Of a DNA stretch of 64,000 bases, positions 16,658 to 25,683 are shown piece by piece. The notes under the pieces are model-generated. The model had not been told where the DNA came from, searched no databases, and worked only from the letters and a program-made list of their open reading frames with translations. Position 1 is the stretch's first letter. The number at the start of each line of letters is the position of its first letter. The stretch lies in assembly GCA_910574255.1 (NCBI GenBank), contig CAJTAK010000002.1, forward strand, positions 62,001 to 126,000. The letters are read 5' to 3'. The stretch is from Clostridia bacterium. Lineage in GTDB: Bacteria; Bacillota; Clostridia; Lachnospirales; Lachnospiraceae. The translations under genes were made by a program, and so were the position numbers.

Positions 16658-17509
16658 TTACCCCTTTTCCTGGCGAATCTCCATTTTTTCCCCATCACAC
16701 AGGCATGTAACGGTTCCCTGCGAGGTAAGATAAGTCTGAGCGCCCATCTGGCGAAGTATTCTGCGCACTTTATCATCTGCCGGCTCTTCCTCGGAGCAGG
16801 TGATAACAGCAACGTTCGGGGAAACTGCTTCCAGAAATTCCTCAGAGTTCTTTTCCTTTCTCCCATGGTGAGGGACCTTCAGAAGATCGTGCTCCAGCTC
16901 AAATTCAGGCTGATTCAGAAGCTCTTTTAAGCGTTCCTTCTCACAGTCACCGGCAAAAAGAAACCGCTGCTCTTTATAGGTCATACTGATTACAAGAGAG
17001 AAATCATTGTCCTCCTCCTCATATTCCTGCTTTTGAGGCGGATAAATAAGGCATTCCACTCCGTCAAAGGAAAGAATCCGAGTCTCTGTTACAAGCTCCG
17101 GCTGCTGTCCTGCCGCAGCAAGCGCCTCCTGGTATTCCGCATACTGGCCGCTGTCCGTCTCGTAATCCGGCTGAAAGATGTGCTCTGCTCCCACTTCTTC
17201 CAGAACCCGATCCGCACCGCCTACGTGATCCTTATCAAAATGGGTGATAACCATGTAGTCAAGAGACTTGTCATCCTGCTGCAGATAGTTAAGAATCACA
17301 TCAGAGGTATCATCATAGCCTGCATCAATCAGCATGGAAGTGTTTTCTGTCTCAATCAGGATGGCATCGCCTTTTCCCACATCGAAAAAAGTGATTTTCA
17401 GATTCTCCTTTTCTTCGACGGCAGCGCTTCTTTTTTCGCATCCTCCTAAAAAAAATGTAAAAAGCAGAACAAATGCAACAGCTATTTTAACCTGGTTTTG
17501 TTTTCCCAT
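16658..17509 (-). CDS. ComEC-like metallo-beta-lactamase-fold lipoprotein
   Basis: 283 residues. A lipoprotein signal ends at LGGC (Cys 24). The hydrolase domain has FFDVGKGDAILIE near residue 41, the metal motif HFDKDH at 90-95, a FAGDCE segment and LLKVPHHGRKEKN, as in the ComEC C-terminal hydrolase and its extracellular free-standing relatives. Likely a membrane-anchored nuclease or phosphodiesterase acting outside the cell. A GGGGAAAGG lies before the ATG. Confidence 0.85.
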   Translation of the reverse strand: MGKQNQVKIAVAFVLLFTFFLGGCEKRSAAVEEKENLKITFFDVGKGDAILIETENTSMLIDAGYDDTSDVILNYLQQDDKSLDYMVITHFDKDHVGGADRVLEEVGAEHIFQPDYETDSGQYAEYQEALAAAGQQPELVTETRILSFDGVECLIYPPQKQEYEEEDNDFSLVISMTYKEQRFLFAGDCEKERLKELLNQPEFELEHDLLKVPHHGRKEKNSEEFLEAVSPNVAVITCSEEEPADDKVRRILRQMGAQTYLTSQGTVTCLCDGEKMEIRQEKG

Positions 17510-17666
17510 TCCCTTTCCCCTTTCCTATATGGTTACAATTCATACCATACCAGATTTTATAAAGCTTTTATTTCACAAAATTCTTTCCGCTTATAGTATC
17601 ATAGCATGAGAATTTTATTTTCTCAACGCTTTTAAAAATGCGGTAAAAGACAATTCTCACACCAGG

Positions 17667-17807
17667 TTACTGTTCACACCCACGGTGTTCACAGTAACGA
17701 ATCCGGCCTATTTAAAGTTGCCTTACGGCAAGAGGCCGGATTCCGCCCCAGTACTGTACTGGCCTGTGACTATGCAACACAGTGCACGGTCCAGGAGTGA
17801 ACAGTAA
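17667..17807. repeat. MITE-like element (family B), copy 2, intact
   Basis: 141 bp with perfect 11-bp terminal inverted repeats, TTACTGTTCAC and GTGAACAGTAA. The interior forms nested hairpins, including GAATCCGGCCT pairing with AGGCCGGATTC at 17698-17743. It is closely similar to the interrupted copy at 8358-8632. It lies in the 485-base gap between the lipoprotein hydrolase and the DUF4317 gene. Confidence 0.82.
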
Positions 17808-17886
17808 TCAAACCAGACTTTGCTAAATTTTTATATAATTCCGCTCATAAAAAATATACCCAAATCCATACTTGCAATGTTATAAT

Positions 17887-17929
17887 ATCTGTGAAGTATT
17901 CCGGGGCGTCCCCCTTACGGAAAACAGAT
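17887..17929 (+). promoter_or_regulatory. Hairpin at the 5' end of the DUF4317 transcript
   Basis: ATCTG/CAGAT and TTCCG/CGGAA pair around a C/G-rich loop (GGGGCGTCCCCC). It directly follows a TATAAT at 17881-17886, so it sits at or near the transcription start. It could be an operator or a short structured leader. Confidence 0.35.
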
Positions 17930-17995
17930 GGTGCGATTAATGAAAAAGGTTTTCTGCATTAAAACTTTTAATAAAAACGGGAAAGGTACATTGCT

Positions 17996-18625
17996 ATGAT
18001 TAACAGAGAAGATATGCTGGAGCTTACAAGGCGCATGACACCCGGACGGACATCCATGACAAGGATCGCCGGATGCTATGTAGATAAAGACGGAGATTTC
18101 GACGGAAGCTTCAATACCAATTTTCTGAAGCTTTCAGGTGCAGAAAAAGTAAAGAATCTGCAGCTTGCCAAGGCAGTTCCATTTTCCGGCACAAATAAAA
18201 ATCTGAAGAAATATGAGTTTTCCCCCAATAGCCAAAAGCCCGGAACCCTGTGGCAGCTTCTTATGGCGCTTAAGGAATGCGGCCTGAAAAATGATGCGCT
18301 TATGGATACTTTTTATGATGTTGTTATGGAGCATTACCAGAGCAGTTCTCCATATGCCGTTTTGATGTTTCACGACCGATATGATATTCCTGCAAAGGCT
18401 TCTGACAAAGAGAGATTGTGGGAATCGGAGGAAATATTTGAATACCTTATCTGCGTTATCTGCCCTCTTGCGGGGGAGTATGAGCCGGGGGAACCGGAAT
18501 GCGGATTTCTGTTTCCGGCATTTACGGATCGCTGCGGAGATCTGAACCATGTAAATGTGTTTCAAAGGAATCCGGATAAGCCACATGCGGAATTAACAGA
18601 AAAAATCCTAAATGTTTTCCGCTGA
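17996..18625 (+). CDS. DUF4317 protein, short form
   Basis: 209 residues. The start, NREDMLELTRRMTPGRTSMTRIAGCYVDKDG, and the end, FPAFTDRCGDLNHVNVFQRNPDKPHAE, carry the hallmark blocks of DUF4317, a family almost confined to Clostridia. Members I recall are clearly longer, so this looks like a shortened paralogue. Soluble, function unknown. GGGAAAGG lies upstream of the ATG. A shared terminator separates it from the convergent amidohydrolase. Confidence 0.7.
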   Translation: MINREDMLELTRRMTPGRTSMTRIAGCYVDKDGDFDGSFNTNFLKLSGAEKVKNLQLAKAVPFSGTNKNLKKYEFSPNSQKPGTLWQLLMALKECGLKNDALMDTFYDVVMEHYQSSSPYAVLMFHDRYDIPAKASDKERLWESEEIFEYLICVICPLAGEYEPGEPECGFLFPAFTDRCGDLNHVNVFQRNPDKPHAELTEKILNVFR

Positions 18626-18636
18626 ACAGTTGGATA

Positions 18637-18668
18637 AAGGGCTGCCGCTTTCATAAGGCAGCCCTTTT
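18637..18668. terminator. Bidirectional terminator
   Basis: AAGGGCTGCC and GGCAGCCCTT form a strong stem with A residues before and T residues after, between the convergent DUF4317 and amidohydrolase genes. Confidence 0.85.
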
Positions 18669-18670
18669 GG

Positions 18671-19939
18671 CTACTCCTCCACAGTCTCCGCAGGATAACT
18701 CTTCCCTTCCTTCATCACAAAAGCACAATCCAGCAATGCCTTTTTATCTGTCATCAGATCCCGTCTCCAGGCAGAGACATCCGCAAGCTTTCCGACCTCC
18801 AATGTGCCTATCTGATCTTCCAGCTGAAGAATCTCAGAGTTCGTCTTAGAAGCCGCCTTAAGAGCCGCAAATGGAGACATCCCGCTGCTCATCCAGGCTT
18901 CATACTCATATCCGCTTTCATAATTCTGATGATTTGCCACAAGGTCCGTTCCATAGCCTAAGCGAATCTTGCTGTGGCAGATAACCTCCCGGCCGGCCTT
19001 AAGCATATCCTTATAATATTCCAGCTTCCGCCTGAATTCCGGCTGCTTTTCTTTCATTTTCTCCCTGTCATAGTGAACGGCCTCCTCATAGGGACAGAAA
19101 GTGGGGACCAGATAAATTCCGGCCTCCTCTATCATAGCCGCCGTTTCCTCATTCATAAGGCTTCCGTGTTCCATGCCGTCGATTCCCATGCGAATCAGCT
19201 TCTGCATCAGCTCATTGGTATAAACATGTGCTGTTACCGTCTTTCCCAGTTCCTTGGCCGTTGTCATAATGGCCTTGAGCTCTTCGTCATTGAGCTGCTG
19301 TTGGATAGGATTATCATAAGGCGTAAAAAATCCTCCGGTAGCCATGATCTTTATAAAATCCGATCCGTACTTTACCTGCTCCCGAACCGCATTTACAAAG
19401 AAATCCTTTCCGCTGCCAATGGTTGGGGTCAGCTTCTGAAGCAGGCCGGACACTGCCGGATTCCTGGCAAAGCCCTGGCTTAGGTCTCCGTGGCTTCCGG
19501 CCGATGCCATGAACAAAGGAGAGGCAACAATCCGGGCCCCCTCTATATAACCGGCTTCAATAGCCCTCTTTACATCCAGCACTCCATATCCGCTGCTGGT
19601 AATACCGCCCGTATGGCGCACCGTAGTAAATCCCCGCTGCAATGCCTTTTTTGCACATCTGGCAATGGCCAGGGTCTTGGCCTCCTCTGTCTGGGAATAT
19701 ACTTCCTCGCGAATGGTGTGCCAGTCATAATAGTCCATATGCATATGGGCATCAATCAGGCCCGGTGTTACCTGATATTTTGTCAAATCGATAGTCTCTG
19801 CATGTTCCGGGACCGTCACCTGGGGACCTATCTCGGCTATCTGCTTTCCATCAATCAGAAGCTTCCATCCCTGTTTCCATTCCGCTGTAACTCCGTCATA
19901 CAACGGCCCGCAAAGAATTACTTTATACTGCTTTTCCAT
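18671..19939 (-). CDS. Amidohydrolase-family protein
   Basis: 422-residue metal-dependent hydrolase. The N-terminal metal pair is in LIDAHMHMDYYDW, the carboxylated-lysine region is DFIKIMATGGFFTPYD, further ligands are in TAHVYTNE and GMEHG, and the last Asp is in GYGTDLVANH. These fit imidazolonepropionase/prolidase-type amidohydrolases. GGAGG is 8 bases before the ATG at 19939, whereas the ATG at 19945 is only 2 bases from it. It is the last gene of an operon with a prolyl peptidase and an AbgT transporter, so a dipeptide or acyl-amino-acid substrate is likely. Confidence 0.88.
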   Translation of the reverse strand: MEKQYKVILCGPLYDGVTAEWKQGWKLLIDGKQIAEIGPQVTVPEHAETIDLTKYQVTPGLIDAHMHMDYYDWHTIREEVYSQTEEAKTLAIARCAKKALQRGFTTVRHTGGITSSGYGVLDVKRAIEAGYIEGARIVASPLFMASAGSHGDLSQGFARNPAVSGLLQKLTPTIGSGKDFFVNAVREQVKYGSDFIKIMATGGFFTPYDNPIQQQLNDEELKAIMTTAKELGKTVTAHVYTNELMQKLIRMGIDGMEHGSLMNEETAAMIEEAGIYLVPTFCPYEEAVHYDREKMKEKQPEFRRKLEYYKDMLKAGREVICHSKIRLGYGTDLVANHQNYESGYEYEAWMSSGMSPFAALKAASKTNSEILQLEDQIGTLEVGKLADVSAWRRDLMTDKKALLDCAFVMKEGKSYPAETVEE

Positions 19940-19983
19940 TGCCATTACCTCCTATTAAAAGTCGCTTTGCGACAGCACTAAAG

Positions 19984-20076
19984 GGTAAAGCTGCTTTGAC
20001 ACACCGGTTATGAGAGAACCTTTTATTCGAAAAGCCCTCATAAAAGGTTCCTCTCGTGTGCCTTTGCAGCTTTACC
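19984..20076. repeat. 93-bp long-armed hairpin between peptidase and amidohydrolase genes
   Basis: GGTAAAGCTGC at 19984 pairs with GCAGCTTTACC at 20066, and GAGAACCTTTTAT pairs with ATAAAAGGTTCCTC nearer the loop, with small bulges. No T-run follows either arm. It may act as an mRNA-processing or stabilising structure between operon genes, or be a palindromic insertion. Confidence 0.65.
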
Positions 20077-20123
20077 GTCCAGCAGAAATTTTTTCTAAAA
20101 ACACTTGACATTTCTTAACCGGA

Positions 20124-22316
20124 CTATCTATCAAAACTGAATTCTTTCGGCGGTTCCTCCCCCAACAGATATTTCACAAAGAAATCCATCTTTCTTCGAA
20201 TAAAATACATATTACTGGGTACATTATGGTTCATTCGGGGCAGAACCATCAGCTCATAATCCTTATTGCACTCGTTGAGCTTATCGCACAGGCGCAGTGT
20301 CTGAGACATGGTTACATTATCATCCATCGCCCCATAAGCCAGAAGAAGCCTGCCCTCAAGGTTCCCTGCCAACGCCGTAATATCGCCTTGTTTGTACAGC
20401 TCCTCCTCATAAAGCCCGTAATACCGTTCTGTCCAGGAATGCTCATAAATTCTCTGATCATAATTTCCCGAAGATGCCACTCCCGCCTTGTAAAGCTTAG
20501 GATATTTGAGCATGGCGGAAACCGCGGCATAACCGCCGCCGGAATTTCCCCAGATCCCCACACGCTCCAAATCTATAAAGGGGAACTTCTTTTTTAATTC
20601 CGGCATACATGCCGCATGATCCGAAAGGCCGGCACAGCCATGGATATTGCGGTAGGAATGCTTATGAAATTCCATACCCCGGCCGGGTGTTCCTCTTCCG
20701 TCCAGAATAATTCCCACAAAGCCAAGCTGGGCAAATTCCTCAAGTCCCCCAAAAATCTCCCGATCCATACTATTGTCCCAGGTGAAATCTCTTGGCACAT
20801 TGTAAAGCTGGGCGCCGCCATAGATATAATCAATCACCGGATAAGTCTTATCCGGATCAAAATCCGCCGGACGAAAAAGGATTCCACACAGATCCGTCAC
20901 CCCATCCCCGGCTTTCACCGTAAATCGCTCCGGCATCTGATAGCCTGCGTTCATCAAAGCTGTCACATCCGCACGTTCCAGCTCCCGAACCAGAGAGCCG
21001 TCCGCCCGGCGCAGCAGGGTTACCGGCGGTAAATCTACTCTGGAATAAGTGTCCACAAAAGCATCCTCACCCATACTGACCGCATGTACCCCATCCTCCG
21101 GAGTCAAGCGCTTCAGGCCATTTCCGTCAAAGCCGATTACATATAGCTGGTAATAAAGGGGGTCAGAGCACTCCTTTGCATTATTTGCCATAAAATAAAT
21201 CAGTTTCTTCTGCTCATCCACTTTTATAAGCTTCTGAACAATCAGGTTTTTTTCCGCCTTGCCGGCTTCTCTGAAAAGATCTGTCCCTCTCTCCAAAGAA
21301 ACCTCTTCTTTTTCTAAATCAAACCGATACAAATGTGCATATCCGCTTTTCTCACTCTGCCAAAATGCATATTTCCTGTCCCTGGTAACAAAGTTGGAGA
21401 AAAGGTAGGTTTCGTATCCGTCCACCTGCCCAAAAGCTCCCAGGTTCAGAAAATCATTCGTTACCTCCCGAACCAGAAGCTTCGTTTTTCCATCCTTTGG
21501 ACTTCCCAGGTAGAGCCTCCCCTCCTGAAATCCTCTCTTAATCCATGTAAAATAAAAAGCCGAACTGTCATCCAGCCATCTTACCCAGCTTCTGTCCTCA
21601 TCTGTAAACAGCGGATAGAGAAAATCCGGTGCGTCCACGGCCCTTATTGTCTTTTCTTCCACATTTCCCACATACAGGGTATAATGAGGGATCTCCTCAT
21701 CGGAATCCGTGGCAAAGGGACAGGGATATTCCCACAGCCCCGGCCGCAATTCTGAAGCGGAATCCCCATAGGAGGACAGAAGATACAGCTTCTTACAGGC
21801 TCTGCGATCCCCGCGGTAAGTAATAAAGTACTTTCCGTCTGGGCTCCAAAGCACATGGGGCGCCTCCGGCTGTCCGGCTCTTTTCACTGTAATCTGACTG
21901 TAAATATCAACATAACAGCCATACTCATTCAGCTCTTCCCCATCCCGGGTAAGCCGGATGATCTCTTTGCTTTTACGGTCAAGAAGCATCAAATTGTGAT
22001 CCTCCGTAAACAGCGCATAGGCTCTGTCAGGGGAATAGGCCCTTTCTTCTTTCTTGTTATGGAGTTTTCTCCCTGTCTCCTGCTCATACCTTACTTCTTC
22101 CAAAGGGCCGTAAGTCTCCTTTGCCCATTCCCTGCCCGTTGCAGCATCTACCTGTACCCTCACCCTTTTCACACCCTCTTTGCCGGGTATCTGGCGCATA
22201 TAGAAAAAACGGCTGCCGTCCACCCAGGTGATGGACGGACGGCCGTTCAGAACTGCGGTACGGGTATGCTGTGTCAAAAGCCGTCCTGCGGCTTCATATT
22301 TTGCATACATATCCAT
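20124..22316 (-). CDS. Dipeptidyl-peptidase IV-like S9 serine peptidase
   Basis: 730 residues. A beta-propeller occupies roughly residues 60-480 and the alpha/beta-hydrolase domain the rest. The nucleophile is Ser592 in GNSGGG, with Asp665 in GAMDDN and His697 in MNHN completing the triad. No signal peptide, so it is cytoplasmic. It removes or cleaves N-terminal Xaa-Pro-type peptides by family analogy. The ATG has GGAGG at spacing 8 and lies 17 bases after the AbgT-type gene ends, indicating one transcript for uptake and hydrolysis. Confidence 0.9.
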   Translation of the reverse strand: MDMYAKYEAAGRLLTQHTRTAVLNGRPSITWVDGSRFFYMRQIPGKEGVKRVRVQVDAATGREWAKETYGPLEEVRYEQETGRKLHNKKEERAYSPDRAYALFTEDHNLMLLDRKSKEIIRLTRDGEELNEYGCYVDIYSQITVKRAGQPEAPHVLWSPDGKYFITYRGDRRACKKLYLLSSYGDSASELRPGLWEYPCPFATDSDEEIPHYTLYVGNVEEKTIRAVDAPDFLYPLFTDEDRSWVRWLDDSSAFYFTWIKRGFQEGRLYLGSPKDGKTKLLVREVTNDFLNLGAFGQVDGYETYLFSNFVTRDRKYAFWQSEKSGYAHLYRFDLEKEEVSLERGTDLFREAGKAEKNLIVQKLIKVDEQKKLIYFMANNAKECSDPLYYQLYVIGFDGNGLKRLTPEDGVHAVSMGEDAFVDTYSRVDLPPVTLLRRADGSLVRELERADVTALMNAGYQMPERFTVKAGDGVTDLCGILFRPADFDPDKTYPVIDYIYGGAQLYNVPRDFTWDNSMDREIFGGLEEFAQLGFVGIILDGRGTPGRGMEFHKHSYRNIHGCAGLSDHAACMPELKKKFPFIDLERVGIWGNSGGGYAAVSAMLKYPKLYKAGVASSGNYDQRIYEHSWTERYYGLYEEELYKQGDITALAGNLEGRLLLAYGAMDDNVTMSQTLRLCDKLNECNKDYELMVLPRMNHNVPSNMYFIRRKMDFFVKYLLGEEPPKEFSFDR

Positions 22317-22333
22317 AGCTCACACCTCCGGAT

Positions 22334-23860
22334 TTACAGAAAAACAGCTGCTCCCGGACCCAGCGGCAGTTTGAGCACGACCCAAACAATCAACTGAATA
22401 ATCCATACCAGCAAAAATGCAATGGAGTAGGGGAGCATCATAGAAATCAGGCTTCCCATTCCAAAATCCTTGTCATACTTTTTCGCCATACCGATTGCAA
22501 TGGGAATGTAAGGATAAATCGGCGTAATGGCATTTGTGGTAGAATCACCGATTCGGTAAATTACCTGGGCAAATTCCGGGCTATATCCGAGCATCATCAT
22601 CATCGGAACAAGAATCGGCGCAAATATGTACCATTTTGCAGTTCCGCTTGTCATAAACAGGTTGACAATGCAGCAGAGAACAATAAAGAAAAGCATCAGC
22701 GGAATTCCCGTAAAGCCTGCCGCTTCAAGGGCTCCGGCACTCTTCACCGCAATAATCATACCCAGATTGGTGTAATTGAACATGTTAATAAACTGTGCAA
22801 TCACAAAGATCAGCACAATATAGCTTGTCATGCCCTCTAAGGATTTTGCCATCATCTCAGGCACATCGGAGCTTTTCTTCACAGTACCTGCTTTTACGCC
22901 ATACACGATGCCAAGCAGAATAAAGAAGATAATCAAAATAGGCACAAGACCTGTGATAAAGGGCCCATTTAATACAGAGCCGTCCTCGCCCCGAAGAATC
23001 CCGTTGGGAGGTATTACCATAATGGCAAGCAGCAGAATAAACACAAGGGTAAAAATCCCTGCCGCCCGAAGCCCTTTGCTCTGCTCCGGCGTAAGCTGCT
23101 TCTTATCCTCAGCATTGTCTACTATCCCGCTCGGATGATAGGTTCCAAGGCGGGGGGCAATAAATTTTTTATTTACAAATACGCCCGTGACAGTCAGAAT
23201 AAATACGGATGCAATCATAAAATACCAGTTAGCCGTTGCTCCCACCGTAACGGCCGGATCAATTAACCGTGCGGCCTCCTGCGTTACACCGGCCAGAAGC
23301 ACGTCCGTGCCTGCAACAATAATACATGCGGTAAATCCGGCGTTCGTTGCCGCATAGCCTGCCAGAAGTCCGGCGATCGGATGCATCCCCGCCGTCTCAA
23401 ATGCCACGGCCGCCAATGCCGGCACTACTATAATCGATGCCTCGGAAGCAATACTTCCGTTAATTCCAAGGAACAATACCGTACCGGTCAAAGCCCACAG
23501 GGGCACGCCTAAGATGGCTTTCCGAAGTGCGGTTGTAAGAACTCCTGCTCCCTCCGCAAATCCAATGGCCATCTGCATAGCCAGCACCAGTCCCAACGGG
23601 GCAAAGCTCTGGAAATTACTCAGCATATTCTGCAGCAGCCAAACCAGCCCGTCCCGGCTCAGCAGATTATTCGCCGCAACCGTATCCCCGGTTGTAGGAT
23701 TTACAACGCTTACACCCGTAAGACCGCAGATACAGCTTATCACAGCAAGTATCAGGCACAGCCACAGAAACAAAATATAAGGATGCGGAAGCTTGTTGCC
23801 CACTTTTTCAATGGCATCAAGCACATGAAAACCTTTTTTCTTTGCAGTCGTTTCCTGCAT
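22334..23860 (-). CDS. AbgT-family transporter
   Basis: 508-residue membrane protein with about 11-13 helices. The N-terminal HVLDAIEKVGNKLPHPYILFLWL, the NGSIASEASIIVVPALAA re-entrant region and the DSTTNAITPIYPYIPIAIG block are characteristic of AbgT proteins. E. coli AbgT takes up p-aminobenzoyl-glutamate; others may export sulfonamides. Here the peptidase and amidohydrolase downstream favour uptake of an acylated amino acid or dipeptide. A consensus promoter precedes it. Confidence 0.9.
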   Translation of the reverse strand: MQETTAKKKGFHVLDAIEKVGNKLPHPYILFLWLCLILAVISCICGLTGVSVVNPTTGDTVAANNLLSRDGLVWLLQNMLSNFQSFAPLGLVLAMQMAIGFAEGAGVLTTALRKAILGVPLWALTGTVLFLGINGSIASEASIIVVPALAAVAFETAGMHPIAGLLAGYAATNAGFTACIIVAGTDVLLAGVTQEAARLIDPAVTVGATANWYFMIASVFILTVTGVFVNKKFIAPRLGTYHPSGIVDNAEDKKQLTPEQSKGLRAAGIFTLVFILLLAIMVIPPNGILRGEDGSVLNGPFITGLVPILIIFFILLGIVYGVKAGTVKKSSDVPEMMAKSLEGMTSYIVLIFVIAQFINMFNYTNLGMIIAVKSAGALEAAGFTGIPLMLFFIVLCCIVNLFMTSGTAKWYIFAPILVPMMMMLGYSPEFAQVIYRIGDSTTNAITPIYPYIPIAIGMAKKYDKDFGMGSLISMMLPYSIAFLLVWIIQLIVWVVLKLPLGPGAAVFL

Positions 23861-23897
23861 AACACTTTCCCTCTCTTTCTCACTTTATTATATTACT

Positions 23898-23926
23898 ATT
23901 ATAGAGAAAAAAAGTGTCCGGTGCAA
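23898..23926 (-). promoter_or_regulatory. Promoter of the AbgT/peptidase/amidohydrolase operon
   Basis: Minus-strand TTGCAC (23926-23921), 17-base spacer, TATAAT (23903-23898), about 38 bases before the AbgT start. Confidence 0.75.
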
Positions 23927-23965
23927 CCTTATTCTTTCAAGCCACAGAAACTACTGCGGGAGTTT

Positions 23966-24221
23966 GACACATTGATATACAAAAAAGTATTGCAAAGCCT
24001 TCCTTGAACCTCCAGCTTATGAACTTCATGACGTAAATCGTGCACTTTCTGTTTTTACTACAGAAATGGATTTCATTCAATCAGAAGTTTATAATAACAG
24101 TTCTTTGTCGGAAACTGAAATGACCTACGGACTCCATGAAATCTGCGAATTCAGAACAGATTATCAATTCATAACCAAGCGGAAAACGAAAGGAATTCAG
24201 GCAAAAAGTAAACAAGGATAA
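23966..24221 (+). pseudogene. Unidentified coding remnant
   Basis: An open stretch without a start codon reads YCKAFLEPPAYELHDVNRAL, SVFTTEMDFIQSEVYNN, then MTYGLHEICEFRTDYQFI and a basic tail TKRKTKGIQAKSKQG before a stop. Composition is protein-like, but the reading begins after a stop in the same frame and nothing precedes it. I know no family match. It fills most of the 445-base gap between AbgT and the ROK gene. Confidence 0.35.
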
Positions 24222-24305
24222 AACAGCAATGCCTTTTTGAAAAATGCTCTTGCTAATTATGGCACTCAGCAGCAAGCCTCGTGCCATAAAAAAACTCTTT
24301 GAAAA

Positions 24306-25208
24306 TCATTCTCCCCCAAAAGTCCTCAGGTAATTGCGATAAGCTCCCATAAGATTCGCCTCATTAAAGAACTGACAAACCGCCAGATCCACCGGCGGCG
24401 CATCTACGGGATAGATTGCATAAAAATGATCCAGATTCTTCTGAATACTCTCAAGGAGCTTCGGCTGCCTGCTGATTCCTCCTCCGATAGCAAATCGGTC
24501 CGGATCATAGATAAACTGCAGGTTCATAATCATCCTGGCAAGAGGTCTGGTAAATTCATCCAGAACCCCAAGCATGACCTCATCCCCCTCGTTGATCCAG
24601 CGGAAAATATCTTCTCCGTTAATCGTGTCCGGATCGATTCGTCTGGCTCTGGCCGCCATCTGCAAAAGGCGCGGATTCCCATTGACAAGCCCCCAATGGC
24701 CAGCCTCCTGATCCACCCATTCTCCCAGCATGGCAAAGCTGAATTCTCCGGCCGCAAAATGAGCTCCCAGATGAACCTCCCCATCCTTTACCAAAGCTCC
24801 GCCCACGCCGGTTCCCAGAACCAGAACCACGCCATCCTTACAACCTTTCAGTACTCCCCAGGCAGCTTCGGCCAGGGCCGCAGATTTTGCGTCATTCATA
24901 ATTGCAACCGGTATCTTACAGCGCCGCTCCATTTCCTCCACCAGATGAAGCCCGGCTGCAAATCTCAAATCTCCGGCAGTAATACAGATCCCATTCGTAC
25001 TGTCGATAATTCCCGGCACAGACATGGAGATTCCCTCCACCTGCCCTTCAAATTTCTGGTAGATCTCTTGCAGCTGTGACAGATATTCTTGGGTTCCCTC
25101 ATGGGGCGTAGGAACCTTTCCATAGTCCATCAGAGTCCTTTTCTCATCCAGCTTCGCATATTTAATAGAACTTCCGCCCACATCCATGCATAAACAAGCT
25201 TTTGCCAT
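24306..25208 (-). CDS. ROK-family sugar kinase
   Basis: 300-residue kinase. The ATP motif DVGGSSIKYAKLD is at the N-terminus, with GTGVGGALVKDGEVHLGAHFAAGE centrally and AIGGGIS near the C-terminus. The CxCGxxGCxE zinc motif of many ROK proteins is absent; the same place reads WGLVNGNPRLL, as in beta-glucoside kinase-like members. It closes the lac-family PTS operon, 123 bases after the IIA gene, so phosphorylation of glucose or a glucoside released by the GH1 enzyme is likely. Confidence 0.88.
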   Translation of the reverse strand: MAKACLCMDVGGSSIKYAKLDEKRTLMDYGKVPTPHEGTQEYLSQLQEIYQKFEGQVEGISMSVPGIIDSTNGICITAGDLRFAAGLHLVEEMERRCKIPVAIMNDAKSAALAEAAWGVLKGCKDGVVLVLGTGVGGALVKDGEVHLGAHFAAGEFSFAMLGEWVDQEAGHWGLVNGNPRLLQMAARARRIDPDTINGEDIFRWINEGDEVMLGVLDEFTRPLARMIMNLQFIYDPDRFAIGGGISRQPKLLESIQKNLDHFYAIYPVDAPPVDLAVCQFFNEANLMGAYRNYLRTFGGE

Positions 25209-25239
25209 CCCTATATCCCCCTGTTTTTATTTTGAAAAG

Positions 25240-25274
25240 AGAACTGGGAATCTGTTATCAGATCCCCGGTTCAT
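25240..25274 (-). terminator. Hairpin between PTS IIA and ROK genes
   Basis: GAACCGGGGATCTG and CAGATTCCCAGTTC pair through a 4-base loop on the minus strand, followed by TCTTTTC. It is a moderate terminator or attenuator that would lower expression of the kinase gene relative to the PTS genes. Confidence 0.5.
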
Positions 25275-25331
25275 TACCTTCAGCTATTTACTTGTATAAG
25301 CCTCTGGCTATCCGTTTTTTTGCCTGATAAC

Positions 25332-25652
25332 TTATTTTACTCCGTCCAATCTCTTGTAAAGCGCAATAAACTCCTCAGCAATGGTCTGGAAGCCTTCTGC
25401 ACTCATCAGCTGATCCTCTGCATGAATCAGAAGCAGGCCGCTCTCGTTCAGCTCGCCGTTTGCCTCTTTCGCCAGCAAATCTGCATGACCGTCATGACCC
25501 TGAACAAAGGCATCCCTTCCCTGCTTCATCAGAGCCTCTGCCTCATCATACTTTCCTTCCTTGGCTTTCTGAATGGCATTGATATAACAGGAACGCGCCG
25601 TTCCCACATATGTAATCAATTGAAAACATGACATTACTAACTCTTCGCTCAT
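25332..25652 (-). CDS. PTS lactose/cellobiose-type EIIA component
   Basis: 106-residue three-helix EIIA. The MSEELVMSCFQLITYVGTARS start, the GHDGHADLLAKEANGE loop and LLLIHAEDQLMSAE with the phosphorylated His (LLIHAEDQ) match the Lac/Cel family. Start 25652 uses AAAGG at spacing 8; the upstream GTG has no site. It passes phosphate from HPr to the EIIB encoded three genes upstream. Confidence 0.92.
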   Translation of the reverse strand: MSEELVMSCFQLITYVGTARSCYINAIQKAKEGKYDEAEALMKQGRDAFVQGHDGHADLLAKEANGELNESGLLLIHAEDQLMSAEGFQTIAEEFIALYKRLDGVK

Positions 25653-25683
25653 AGGATTCACCTTTCCTTTTTATTTGTGTTTT

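Noticed and set aside
24081..24287. 68-codon leftward frame in the AbgT-ROK gap
   Set aside because: Overlaps the better-looking rightward remnant and has no start signal or recognisable motif.
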